A stretch of 64,000 nucleotides of DNA from the NCBI GenBank assembly GCA_027484025.1, contig JAIXTI010000121.1:27317-91316 (forward strand), in the 5' to 3' direction. Of the stretch, positions 43,376 to 52,179 are shown piece by piece; the first letter of the stretch is position 1, and each line of letters opens with the position of its first letter. Both the position numbers and the translations under genes were made by a program. The notes beneath the pieces were generated by a model. The model made no database searches. It was not told the DNA's origin and was given only the letters and a program-made list of their open reading frames with translations. The stretch comes from a bacterium. GTDB lineage: Bacteria > Gemmatimonadota > Gemmatimonadetes > Gemmatimonadales > Gemmatimonadaceae.

Positions 43376-45226
43376 TTACAACGAGCCGCCCACGCGCCTC
43401 ATCCGTCCGCCCGCGTCTGTTCTGTACTGCGGCATCGGTCTGATGTCGTTGTGCATCGCGCGCCCGTTCGTGCCCACGTTGAACGGGAAGCTGTACAGCG
43501 CGGCCCGGAACGAATAACCGTCGGCAGCGGCGACGTTCACGACATAACCGAGGTCGGCGAGTGAACCCACGGAGATCCGGCTGAGCGGATTGCTGCCGCG
43601 ATTGAGGAAGCCGGTCATGAGTTCGTTGCCGAGAATGCTCTCACGCCAGTGTCCGTCTCGCGTCCCTTGACCACCCGTGTTCTCGACGGGCACCGGGTTT
43701 CCCGAGTACGTGACGGTGTTGAGCGCGGAGAACTGCGTGCGCGCGCCCGCGCCGATGAAGTACGGATCACTGCCGCCGGAGCCGATGAGGAAACCACGCT
43801 GGAAATTCCAGAGCGTTCCGATGCCGAGCACGTGTCCCATTTCGTGAATGATGACGTCGGTAATGGAGCCATCGGCCACGAGGCCCCTCACGTCGGCACT
43901 GTCGAATTCCATGATCCCGTACGACGTGAGACGGGTGTTCACGTTGGCGAAGCATGGGCCCGCCTGCCCCAGGATGTTGCCGTTGGCGCCGCCGGCACCA
44001 TCGATGCTGTCGACGCGGGCAAAGATCACGATGTCGTTGATGATTTCGTTGATCGCGGGCACCCAATCTTCACACAGCCCAGCGGGATGATTGGTCGACG
44101 TGCGGTGCAGATCACCAACGATCACGGTGCGCCATTTCGCGATGGCGGTTTGGAACGCCTGACGAATGGCGGGGCTCGGTGTGGCGCCAATGAATCGCAC
44201 GTCGATGTCGAATTGACTGGCCGACGCCGTTGCCGTGAAGGTTTGCGAGACGTTCGGCAATGCCGCTGACGTCGCGATGAGCGTTTGTGTTTCGGCCGTG
44301 CCGAGCGTCCACGCCCCAACGAAGGCAGAGCCGTTGGCGGGATCGGAGGACGTCGTGCCGCCTTGCACGACGCCGGAGTTCGCGCCGGGCGTGAACGTGA
44401 CGACCACATTGCCCACCCCGTTGCCGAACTGATCGACGACGCGCACGCCAGGGGGTACTCCGACGGCAGCGTTGAAGCTGCCGCGCTGATTGTCGCCGGC
44501 GAGCTTGACGAGCGACACCGCCGGCCCGGGCAGGGCCGTGACGTTGAGGCTCACGCTCGCCGATGTCCCCACGCCGGCGTCGATGGCGGTGGCGTTGAGG
44601 CGCTGCAGCCCGGCAATGGTGCCGATCGTCCACGACCCCGGACTGGCGTTTCCATCGGCATTCGTGACCTGCGACGCCCCGGTGATGCTGCCATTGCCCT
44701 GAACCACGGCAAAGGTGACCGGAAGCCCGGGAATTCCGTTGCCGTACTGGTCTTCGGCGCGCACGACCGGGAGGACATTCAGCGGTGTGGCGACCGGCGC
44801 ACTGACGGCGGTATTGCCGCGCACGAGCAGGCTGGTGAGCGGCCCGGGGGTCGCCTGCGCCGAGAAGGTCACCGGACCGATGCCGTCGGCGCTGGCTTGC
44901 AGCAACTGCGTTCCGGCTGAGGTGCCCAGAAACCACCCGCCCGACGTGGCCACACCACTGCCATCGGTACGAGCAGTGTCGTTCACGACGCGCCCGCCGC
45001 CGCTGGTGACGCGCCACCGGACTAGCAGCCCCTTGATGTTCTTCCCCTTCTGGTCGGTAATGCGCACGGTGGGCACGTTCTGCAGTACCACGCCCACGCG
45101 CGCGCTCAACGCCTCGGTCGACACGGGCACGGCCGCTGTGGGGATCTGCGGGTCGTCACCACACGCTGCCAGCAACAGCGCGGCAAGTGACGTGCACAGC
45201 CGAAGGCAATAGGACCGGGTAGACAT
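43376..45226 (-). CDS. Ig-like-repeat leishmanolysin-like metalloprotease lipoprotein
   Basis: The 616-residue protein has a lipobox (LLLAAC, Cys at 22) and three bacterial Ig-like (Big_1-type) domains between ~35 and 330. They are recognised by recurring VRITDQKGKNIKGLLVRWRV, VRAEDQYGNGIPGLPVTF and VRVVDQFGNGVGNVVVTF, each ending in a GxWTxGT motif. The C-terminal ~280 residues are a leishmanolysin-like catalytic domain with IIHEMGHVLGIGTLW and third-ligand region GHWRESILGNELM. The Ig repeats probably extend the protease from the membrane. The start at 45226 gives the lipoprotein signal. It is a longer paralogue of the gene at 41975. Confidence 0.9.
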   Translation of the reverse strand: MSTRSYCLRLCTSLAALLLAACGDDPQIPTAAVPVSTEALSARVGVVLQNVPTVRITDQKGKNIKGLLVRWRVTSGGGRVVNDTARTDGSGVATSGGWFLGTSAGTQLLQASADGIGPVTFSAQATPGPLTSLLVRGNTAVSAPVATPLNVLPVVRAEDQYGNGIPGLPVTFAVVQGNGSITGASQVTNADGNASPGSWTIGTIAGLQRLNATAIDAGVGTSASVSLNVTALPGPAVSLVKLAGDNQRGSFNAAVGVPPGVRVVDQFGNGVGNVVVTFTPGANSGVVQGGTTSSDPANGSAFVGAWTLGTAETQTLIATSAALPNVSQTFTATASASQFDIDVRFIGATPSPAIRQAFQTAIAKWRTVIVGDLHRTSTNHPAGLCEDWVPAINEIINDIVIFARVDSIDGAGGANGNILGQAGPCFANVNTRLTSYGIMEFDSADVRGLVADGSITDVIIHEMGHVLGIGTLWNFQRGFLIGSGGSDPYFIGAGARTQFSALNTVTYSGNPVPVENTGGQGTRDGHWRESILGNELMTGFLNRGSNPLSRISVGSLADLGYVVNVAAADGYSFRAALYSFPFNVGTNGRAMHNDIRPMPQYRTDAGGRMRRVGGSL

Positions 45227-45331
45227 AAATGGAGAGCTCAGGGCACGTCGTGACAAAGAGAACACGCGGAGAAGCGGCGAATGCGGCCGCCCGGGGTTTC
45301 GGGTTTCTGGTACACACCTGAATATTGACTG

Positions 45332-46642
45332 ATGCACATCCCCGTCGAGAGCTACCACCTCCCGAATGGCTTGCACGTGGTGTTCTCTGAGGACCACACG
45401 GCTCCCATCGTTGCGGTGAATTTATGGTACCACGTCGGCTCGGCGAACGAGCGACTCGATCGTACCGGTTTTGCCCACCTGTTCGAGCATATGCTCTTTC
45501 AGGGGTCGGCCAACGTTGAAGCCAACGAACACTTCGAGCTGGTGCAACGAGCCGGGGGCACGCTGAACGGGTCCACGTGGCTCGACCGGACCAACTACTA
45601 CGAAACGCTGCCGTCACATCAGCTGGCGCTGGCGCTCTGGCTCGAAGCGGATCGCATGGGGCGCATGCTCCCGGCGATGACGCAACACAAGCTGGACACG
45701 CAACGCGATGTCGTGAAGAACGAACGTCGCTGGTCGGTGGACAACCAGCCGTACGGCACGTGGTGGGAGCGTCTCCCGGCTCTCGCGTTTCCGGAGGAGC
45801 ATCCGTTCAATCACTCGCTGATTGGATCGATGGAGCATCTGACCGACGCGTCGCTGGAAGATGTGGCCGACTTTTTCCGCACGTACTACACACCGGACAA
45901 CGCCGTACTCACGGTGGCCGGTGATTTTGACCGAACGGAGGCGATGCGCCTCATCGAGGAGTACTACGGCGGCATTCCGCGCGGCAGTGATCGTCCGCCG
46001 CTGCGCGATATGACGGTGCCTCCCACCACGGGAAACTCGCGACGGGAAGTGGTACCCGACGCCGTCGCGCTCCCGCGGGTCTTTGTGAGCTGCCGCACCC
46101 CGGTGTTTGGCAGTGACGGCTACTATGCCGCCAGTCTGGCCGCCGCGGTGCTGGGATTGCGCACGGGTTGCCGTCTCGAGCAGTCGCTGGTGCGCCGTCA
46201 GCGTATCGCGTCGCAGGCGAGCGCGTTCACGTACGACCTGGCCAAGGGGAGCGACCTGCTCGTGGTCGACGCCACGGCGCACCCTGGTGTGAGCGTGGAG
46301 CAGCTCGAAGCCGCCGTGCTCGCGGAGCTCGACGATATCTCGGCCAACGGCGTGACCGAAGACGAAGTGACGCGTGCCCGCGCGCTCATTGAAACGAGTT
46401 TCGTGATGAGCATGCAGTCGGCCGCCGAACGCGCCGACCAGCTGTCACGCTTTGCGACCTATTTTGGTGACCCGACGTTGATCAACACGCAGGTGGCGCG
46501 CTATCAGGCCACGACCGCCGCCGATGTGTCACGCCTGGCACGCGAACGGCTTGGCGCCGACAATCGCGTGTTGCTGGTGTTCGTGCCCGCCGAGGAGCCG
46601 CCGGCCGAAGCATCGACGGAACTCGCGGAGGCGATGGCATGA
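45332..46642 (+). CDS. M16 (pitrilysin-type) zinc peptidase, active subunit
   Basis: The 436-residue protein has the inverted zinc motif HLFEH (H49, E52, H53) in FAHLFEHMLFQGSANV, and the distal ligand region DVVKNERRWSVDNQPYG. The size matches the ~45-kDa subunits of two-chain M16 proteases that form a clamshell. No signal peptide is visible, so it is probably cytoplasmic, although some relatives are secreted in unknown ways. Its stop overlaps the start of the next M16 gene (ATGA), suggesting 1:1 expression of an active/inactive heterodimer. Confidence 0.93.
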   Translation: MHIPVESYHLPNGLHVVFSEDHTAPIVAVNLWYHVGSANERLDRTGFAHLFEHMLFQGSANVEANEHFELVQRAGGTLNGSTWLDRTNYYETLPSHQLALALWLEADRMGRMLPAMTQHKLDTQRDVVKNERRWSVDNQPYGTWWERLPALAFPEEHPFNHSLIGSMEHLTDASLEDVADFFRTYYTPDNAVLTVAGDFDRTEAMRLIEEYYGGIPRGSDRPPLRDMTVPPTTGNSRREVVPDAVALPRVFVSCRTPVFGSDGYYAASLAAAVLGLRTGCRLEQSLVRRQRIASQASAFTYDLAKGSDLLVVDATAHPGVSVEQLEAAVLAELDDISANGVTEDEVTRARALIETSFVMSMQSAAERADQLSRFATYFGDPTLINTQVARYQATTAADVSRLARERLGADNRVLLVFVPAEEPPAEASTELAEAMA

Positions 46643-48036
46643 GCACGACGCTCGAAACACCGCCGGCGATGCCGCGCCCTGGCGCCGGTGAGCCGCGCCC
46701 GTATCGCTTCCCGCACTTCGAAACGCGCATTCTGTCCAACGGTCTGCGCATCATGGTGGCGCGCGTGCCGGCCTATCCCGTCGTTACCACGCTCGCGGTG
46801 GTCGAAGCGGGTGCGACGCGTGATCCGCGTGACTTCGAAGGGTTGGCGCAGCTGGTAACGCGTGGCTTGAGTGAAGGCACGCGTTCCATGAACGCGCTCG
46901 AGCTCAGCACGCGTCTCGAAATGCTCGGCACCACGCTCGACACCGGCGCTGATTGGGATTCGGCCATCGTGCAGCTCACCGCGCTGTCGTCGCGGGTGGA
47001 AGATGCGATGGCGGTGCTGGCCGAAGTGCTGCGCTTTCCCGCCTTCCCCGAGCACGAACTCGAGCGGTTGCGCGCAGAACGTCGCGCCGATCTCGCGCAA
47101 TTGCGTGCGGAGCCGCGCGGGTTGTCCGACGTCTTCTTTTCCCGCCTGCTCTACGAGCCGACGTCGCGCTTTGCGCGTCTCGCCGGCGGCGACGAACGCA
47201 GCATCGAGCGGTTGTCGCGCGATGTCGTCGTGTCGCATCACGAGACGTACTATCGGCCCGACTCCACGGCGCTGATGCTCGTGGGCGATATCGATGTGGA
47301 TCAGGCGGTGCGCATTGCGAGCGCGCACTTTGGTGACTGGAGCGGCAAGGCACCGCCGGTGACCGAACCGCCGGCCGCACAGCGTCATCTCGAGCCGCGT
47401 GTGCATCTCGTGCACAAGGCCGATGCGCCGCAGTCGGAAGTGCGTGTGGGGCACGTGGCCATTCCGCGCTTTCACCCCGACTACTTCCCGGTCGTGGTGA
47501 TGAACGCGATTCTGGGCGGACTCTTTTCGTCGCGGCTCAACCTCAATCTGCGCGAAGAGCACGCCTACACGTACGGCGCGCACTCCGCGTTCGACTGGCG
47601 TCGCGCGGCAAGCCCGTTCGAGGTGAGCACCGCGGTCGAAACCGCCGTGACCGCCAAGGCGCTGCACGAAATCGTGCACGAGTTCACGCGCATTCGCGAA
47701 ACACCGGTATCGGACGCCGAGCTGTCGCTTGCGGTGTCGTATCTCGTGGGCGTCTTCCCCATTCGCTTCGAGACGACGGCCGAGGTAGCCGGTGGATTGG
47801 CGAACGTGGAGATCTTCCGCCTCCCCAGCAATTACTTCGACACGTACAGAGAGCGCATTGCCGCTGTCACCGCCGAGGATGTCTTGCGGGTGGCGCGCAC
47901 GCATCTCGATCCCGCGCGGTTGCAGGTGGTGGTGGTGGGCGACGCCGAGGCGATCCGCGAATCGGTCGATGCACTGGGGCTCGGGCCCATTACGGTGTAT
48001 GATCCCCTCGACGAGGATCACGCCGACGCGGTCTGA
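46639..48036 (+). CDS. M16 peptidase-like protein, non-catalytic subunit
   Basis: The 465-residue protein is homologous to its upstream neighbour but lacks the HxxEH zinc motif: the equivalent segment reads FEGLAQLVTRGLSEGTRSM. The typical substrate-clamp motif of the inactive partner is present (RLNLNLREEHAYTYGAHSAF, the RxY-like region). This active/inactive pairing is known from mitochondrial processing peptidase and bacterial two-subunit M16B enzymes. Overlap by four bases supports coupled translation. Confidence 0.92.
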   Translation: MSTTLETPPAMPRPGAGEPRPYRFPHFETRILSNGLRIMVARVPAYPVVTTLAVVEAGATRDPRDFEGLAQLVTRGLSEGTRSMNALELSTRLEMLGTTLDTGADWDSAIVQLTALSSRVEDAMAVLAEVLRFPAFPEHELERLRAERRADLAQLRAEPRGLSDVFFSRLLYEPTSRFARLAGGDERSIERLSRDVVVSHHETYYRPDSTALMLVGDIDVDQAVRIASAHFGDWSGKAPPVTEPPAAQRHLEPRVHLVHKADAPQSEVRVGHVAIPRFHPDYFPVVVMNAILGGLFSSRLNLNLREEHAYTYGAHSAFDWRRAASPFEVSTAVETAVTAKALHEIVHEFTRIRETPVSDAELSLAVSYLVGVFPIRFETTAEVAGGLANVEIFRLPSNYFDTYRERIAAVTAEDVLRVARTHLDPARLQVVVVGDAEAIRESVDALGLGPITVYDPLDEDHADAV

Positions 48037-48101
48037 CCGCGCGCCGTGGTACCGTTCGCTGTCTTTCGCTGCTTCCCCCTCTCCCTGTCCACCGCCCCGA
48101 C

Positions 48102-48776
48102 GTGACGCCTGCCAAGAAATCCACGACGAAGCCCGTTGCGAAGAAGGCCCCCAAAAAGCCGGCGCTGGTGAAGCCGCCCAAGTCGACGCTGTACGAGGTG
48201 CGCCGCTCGAAGATCCAGGGGCGTGGGGCCTTTGCCGTGAAGCCCATCCGCACCGGGCAGATCGTGGATGAGTACTGGGGACAGCGCATCACCCACGAAG
48301 AAGCGGACCGTCGCTACGACGACAGCGAAGGACGTCACCACACGTTTCTCTTCGTGCTCGACGACGACACGGTGCTGGACGCGCGCTTCGGTGGCAACGA
48401 CGCACGATTCATCAATCACTCGTGCGAGCCGAACTGCGAAACGGAAATCGAGGATGGCCACATTTACATCAAGGCCATCAAGCCGATCAAGCCGGAAACC
48501 GAGCTGGCGTACGATTACCGGTTCGAATGGCAGGACGAGTACGAGCCGGACGATGTGCGCTACTACGCCTGCCGGTGCGGATCGAAGAAGTGCCGCGGGA
48601 CAATTCTGCGCATTCCGGTGTACCTCCGTCCGACCATCCGCGAGTGGCTCGCGGGGAACGATGTGAAGCGGCCCCGGAAGCCGGTGCGGAAGTCGGCCGC
48701 CAAGAAGGTGGTGAAGAAGGCGGCCAAGAAGGCGACGAAGAAAACCTCAAAGAAGGCCTCGAAGACACGCACGTGA
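48102..48776 (+). CDS. SET-domain protein with lysine-rich tails
   Basis: The 224-residue protein has a SET methyltransferase domain at ~29-175: KIQGRGAFAVKPIRTGQIVD, the AdoMet/knot motif RFINHSCEPNCETEI (NHS at 105-107), ELAYDYRFEW, and a post-SET-like cysteine cluster CRCGSKKCRG. The domain is flanked by a Lys/Pro-rich N-terminus (KKSTTKPVAKKAPKKPA) and a Lys/Ala-rich C-terminus (KKAAKKATKKTSKKASK) like histone H1 or bacterial HU/H1-type tails. It probably methylates lysines, perhaps on a DNA-bound or ribosomal protein, and may bind nucleic acid itself. The start GTG 48102 is the only good one. Its stop overlaps the NUDIX start (GTGA). Confidence 0.9.
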   Translation: MTPAKKSTTKPVAKKAPKKPALVKPPKSTLYEVRRSKIQGRGAFAVKPIRTGQIVDEYWGQRITHEEADRRYDDSEGRHHTFLFVLDDDTVLDARFGGNDARFINHSCEPNCETEIEDGHIYIKAIKPIKPETELAYDYRFEWQDEYEPDDVRYYACRCGSKKCRGTILRIPVYLRPTIREWLAGNDVKRPRKPVRKSAAKKVVKKAAKKATKKTSKKASKTRT

Positions 48777-49318
48777 GCAACACAGGCAAGGTGGGAGGGG
48801 AGCGCGTCTACCACGGACGGATCATTTCCGTGGATCTCGACGAGGTGCGCTTCCCGGATGGCTCGATCGGGAAGCTGGAGATGATCCGTCATCCCGGGGC
48901 GAGTGCGGTGGTGCCGCTGCTGGGTGACATGCAGGACGACCCCGAGGTGCTGCTCATCAGGCAGTACCGCTATGCGGCCGAGGGGTATTTGTACGAAATC
49001 CCGGCAGGTCGATTGGACCCGGGGGAAACGCCAGCGGAATGCGCGCGGCGTGAATTGCACGAGGAAACCGGATACACCGCTGCGCGTGTCGAACAGCTGT
49101 TCACCATGTTCACGACGCCGGGCTTTACCGACGAGACCATTCACCTGTTCGTGGCGAGTGGTCTGGTTGCCGGCGAGGCGCAGCGGGAAGCGGACGAATT
49201 CATGGAATTGGTGCCCACTCGGCTTTCGGTGGCACTCGCCATGATCAAGGACGGGGCCATTCAGGACGCCAAAACGGCGTTAGCCCTGCTCTACACGGCA
49301 GCATTTCGCATGAAGTGA
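48773..49318 (+). CDS. NUDIX hydrolase, ADP-ribose pyrophosphatase-like
   Basis: The 181-residue protein contains the full NUDIX box as AGRLDPGETPAECARRELHE followed by ETGY, in the ADP-ribose pyrophosphatase context RVYHGRIISVDLDEVRFPDG and VVPLL...VLLIRQYRYAAEGYLYE IPAG. It should cleave ADP-ribose or a related nucleoside diphosphate. The GTG at 48773 overlaps the SET gene stop and is preferred over the longer frame that runs into that gene. Confidence 0.92.
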   Translation: MSNTGKVGGERVYHGRIISVDLDEVRFPDGSIGKLEMIRHPGASAVVPLLGDMQDDPEVLLIRQYRYAAEGYLYEIPAGRLDPGETPAECARRELHEETGYTAARVEQLFTMFTTPGFTDETIHLFVASGLVAGEAQREADEFMELVPTRLSVALAMIKDGAIQDAKTALALLYTAAFRMK

Positions 49319-49591
49319 GCGCCTTTGTGTCAGCCGGTGTCCACTATTCCGGACAAGCATGCTCGGAAAAAGGACGTTCAAACGGCGACACGTGACAGGG
49401 TGATGCGGGGCACAGACGGCTAAGTGCTTGTTCTGTAAGATGTTGGCCAGAGAGGTTCCATTTGGTTCCCTCCGGCATGCCCCGTGCAATACCCCTAAGT
49501 GTGCGGCAACATGGTCTACCGGGTCGTCCGGCGATCTGGTTGTCGCACCGCGAGTCCCAGACTCGCGTCACCAGGAAGGAGGGCTCGACCC
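49319..49591. other. Leader region of the ECF sigma gene
   Basis: No gene is supported. A perfect 8-bp hairpin, CGCGAGTC/GACTCGCG at 49549-49567, lies just before the ribosome binding site AAGGAGG (49576-49582). Upstream reading in frame to 49499 is not conserved in character and I treat it as untranslated. Confidence 0.45.
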
Positions 49592-50236
49592 ATGGCCGAA
49601 CTGGCTCGTACGAAACTGACATCCCACACCACCTCTGCGGTGCCGGTGCGGGAGCACCTGCGGTCGCTCGAGGATGGAGACGTGGTGTCGGCGTTCCTCG
49701 GCGGAGAGGAGCGGGCGTTCGAGGAGCTTGTCGACCGGTATCAGGGCCGGCTTCTCAACTTCGTGTACCGCACCATTGGTGATCGCGACCGCGCCGAAGA
49801 TCTGGTGCAGGAAGTGTTCATCCGCGTGTACCGCCACATTGGGCGCTTCGACCGGTCGAAGAAGTTTTCGACCTGGATCTACACGATCGCGTCGAATCTG
49901 GCCAAGAACGAGCTCCGCAACCGCTCGCGGAACCCGCTGGTGCTCTTCCAGACGATCAAGGCGAAGTTCGAAGACGAGGAGCGTCCGCTCCAGTTCGAGG
50001 ACCTCAACACCCGCCCGGACGACCTGTTCCGCAAGCGTCATCTGCGGGAGATGGTGGAACAGTCCGTAGGCCAACTACCGGCGCATCACCGCGAGGTGTT
50101 CGTGTTGCGGGAGCTGGAAGGCAAGTCGTACGAAGAGATTGCGGAGATTACGGGCGTCAATCTTGGCACCGTGAAGTCGCGACTCAACCGGGCGCGGACG
50201 GCGTTTGCCGATATCATTGCGCCACTCGTTCGCTAA
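49592..50236 (+). CDS. ECF-type RNA polymerase sigma factor
   Basis: The 214-residue protein has sigma region 2 (FEELVDRYQGRLLNFVYRTI; DRAEDLVQEVFIRVYRHIGR; FSTWIYTIASNLAKNELRNR) and region 4 (LPAHHREVFVLRELEGKSYE; EIAEITGVNLGTVKSRLNRA), with no region 1.1 or 3. The ATG at 49592 has an excellent AAGGAGG nine to ten bases upstream. A terminator and 171 bp separate it from the anti-sigma-like gene that follows, so the two may have separate transcripts or read-through. Confidence 0.95.
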   Translation: MAELARTKLTSHTTSAVPVREHLRSLEDGDVVSAFLGGEERAFEELVDRYQGRLLNFVYRTIGDRDRAEDLVQEVFIRVYRHIGRFDRSKKFSTWIYTIASNLAKNELRNRSRNPLVLFQTIKAKFEDEERPLQFEDLNTRPDDLFRKRHLREMVEQSVGQLPAHHREVFVLRELEGKSYEEIAEITGVNLGTVKSRLNRARTAFADIIAPLVR

Positions 50237-50273
50237 CGAACGATGGGCTGAGTGGAAAAGTGTGGGTGTAGCG

Positions 50274-50316
50274 AGCGCGGGACGACCCTTTACGGGGCCG
50301 TCCCGCGCTGTTTATT
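50274..50316 (+). terminator. Intrinsic terminator after the sigma factor gene
   Basis: AGCGCGGGACG and CGTCCCGCGCT form an 11-bp perfect stem with a 14-base loop (which can add CCC/GGG pairs), followed by GTTTATT. Confidence 0.75.
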
Positions 50317-50407
50317 GGGGGGCGTGTAGGGAGAACGCCCGGAACCGCTGGAATGGGGACGGGTATGCTGCCCTGCACGCTCCTCTTCCGCAGGACTCCG
50401 AAACCCG

Positions 50408-51001
50408 ATGGACTGCAAGCATTTTCGCAAACACCACCTCGCGTATCTCGACGACACGCTGCCGGGTGATCTGATGGCGCAGGCGCAGCATCACGTCTTC
50501 ACCTGTGATTGTTGCGCCGCTCACGACACGCTGGTGCGCCGCTCGCTCATGGTGGCGCGCAGCATGAACGTCATCGAGCCGAGCGCCGAGTTTCAGTCGC
50601 GCCTGCGGGCTCGGCTGGCCGAATGTCGCGAAGAACGCGCGGCCATGACGGCGTCTGGAGTCCGCCCACATATCGCGATGGCGGACGACATCGCCGGGCG
50701 TGTGGTCCCCATGGCGCGCTCTGCGTCGCCCCGCCCTGCCCGCGCGCTCGTCGCCGTGGCGGCCAGCGCGGTTCTGGGTGTGATCGCGTTCCGTGCGTTC
50801 CACAACGAAGCCGTTCCCACCCTCGCCATGCAGCCGGTTATCGCGTCGCAGCCGGCGGCGGTGTCATCGGCGCCCTACCTCACCCCCATGCTCATGCAGG
50901 CCATGTCGACGGGGAATCCCGTGTGGTCGGCCGCCATGGTTGTCGAAGATGCGCCCGTGGGTTTTGTGAACGCCGAATACCGCTTCGCCGAATTGCGCTG
51001 A
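50408..51001 (+). CDS. Putative zinc-finger anti-sigma factor
   Basis: The 197-residue protein starts with a zinc anti-sigma (ZAS) domain: HxxxCxxC appears as HVFTCDCC (H29, C33, C36), with the preceding helix CKHFRKHHLAYLDDTLPGDL. A single transmembrane helix follows at ~118-135 (ALVAVAASAVLGVIAF), then a short periplasmic tail. It sits directly downstream of the ECF sigma gene, its likely partner, which it would hold at the membrane until a signal frees it. Confidence 0.88.
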   Translation: MDCKHFRKHHLAYLDDTLPGDLMAQAQHHVFTCDCCAAHDTLVRRSLMVARSMNVIEPSAEFQSRLRARLAECREERAAMTASGVRPHIAMADDIAGRVVPMARSASPRPARALVAVAASAVLGVIAFRAFHNEAVPTLAMQPVIASQPAAVSSAPYLTPMLMQAMSTGNPVWSAAMVVEDAPVGFVNAEYRFAELR

Positions 51002-51069
51002 ACGACGGGCGGGGAACGGGTGTCGCCGACGCCATTCCCCTGTATTCCCGGAGTACCCATTTTTGTGGG

Positions 51070-52179
51070 ATGCCCCCGAAGTCCACTGCGGCTCCCGCCA
51101 AGGAAGCCTCCCCGCTCCGCGTTGTCACCGCTGCGATTCAATCGCAGCAGTTCGCGCCGGTGTATTACCTGCACGGGGACGACGACTTCCTGAAGGACGC
51201 CGCGCTGCGTGACCTGCTCGCCGCGGCCATCGACGAGGGGACACGCGACTTCAATCTCGAGCAGCGGCGCGCGGCCGATCTCGATGCGGAAGCGCTCGCG
51301 AGTTTGCTGACGACCCCGCCCATGCTCGCCGAACGCCGCGCCGTCGTGTTGCGCGACGTGACGACGCTCAAGAAGGCGGCACGCACGCAGCTCGACCGCT
51401 ATCTCAAGAATCCAGCGTCCGACACGTTGCTGCTGTTGCACAGCCCCACGGGTACCAAGCCCGACACGGCGCTGTGCAACGCATCGGTGTCGCTCGACTT
51501 CGCGCCGCTTACGCCCGAGCGCATTCGCAAGTGGATTGCGCACCACGCGAGCACGGTGCTGCAGGTGGATATCGCCGAGGACGCGGCGCAGCTGCTGCAG
51601 CAGGCGGTGGGGAACGATTTGCATATGCTCGCCGCCGAGATCGACAAGTGTGCGAGCTATGTGCTGGGCGCGCACGATGCGGCGAATGTCGCGCGGCCCA
51701 TGGTGGACATCGACGCGGTGTCGGCGGTGGTCGGCGTGCGCCGTGGTGAAACGGTAACCGACTTGCTCGACGCCGTGGCGCGTCACGATGCCGCTACCGC
51801 GACGAACCTGGTGGCGCACGTGCTGGCGCAGCCGAAGGTGAATGCAGTGCAGGTGGTGATGATGCTGAGCACGCAGGCGTTTGCGCTGAGCTTCGGTCGC
51901 GCGCGCCGTGATGCCGGGATTCCCACCAACCGCTTGCCGCAGGAGTTCTTTGCCTTTCTCAAGGAAACCGGTGGGTATCCCGGACGTCCGTGGGGCGAAG
52001 CCGCATCGGCGTGGACGAAAGTGACGGACCAGTGGAGTGCCGATGCCTGTCAGCGGGCGTTGCAGCTGCTACTGGAAACGGACATGGCGCTCAAGGACAC
52101 GCGCGTGTCGAACGAGGAGCAATTATTGATGTCGTTGGTGCTGGCATTGTGCGCGACGCGCACCCGGAGGGCGGCATGA
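51070..52179 (+). CDS. holA: DNA polymerase III delta subunit
   Basis: HolA is the wrench subunit of the clamp loader that opens the DnaN ring. The 369-residue protein has the delta N-terminal signature PVYYLHGDDDFLKDAALRDL, the SLLTTPPMLAERRAVVLRDV region that binds the clamp, and the C-terminal collar part (VVMMLSTQAFALSFGRARRD). The frame is open upstream to 50509 in the anti-sigma gene, but the ATG at 51070 fits the family. Its stop overlaps the start of the SPOR-domain gene (ATGA). Confidence 0.92.
   Translation: MPPKSTAAPAKEASPLRVVTAAIQSQQFAPVYYLHGDDDFLKDAALRDLLAAAIDEGTRDFNLEQRRAADLDAEALASLLTTPPMLAERRAVVLRDVTTLKKAARTQLDRYLKNPASDTLLLLHSPTGTKPDTALCNASVSLDFAPLTPERIRKWIAHHASTVLQVDIAEDAAQLLQQAVGNDLHMLAAEIDKCASYVLGAHDAANVARPMVDIDAVSAVVGVRRGETVTDLLDAVARHDAATATNLVAHVLAQPKVNAVQVVMMLSTQAFALSFGRARRDAGIPTNRLPQEFFAFLKETGGYPGRPWGEAASAWTKVTDQWSADACQRALQLLLETDMALKDTRVSNEEQLLMSLVLALCATRTRRAA

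Noticed and set aside
46504..48021. 505-residue minus-strand frame opposite the second M16 gene
   Set aside because: Antisense composition without domains; the M16 gene is well supported.
49499..49591. Upstream extension of the ECF sigma factor
   Set aside because: The ATG at 49592 has a strong AAGGAGG; the extension crosses a hairpin and lacks sigma homology.
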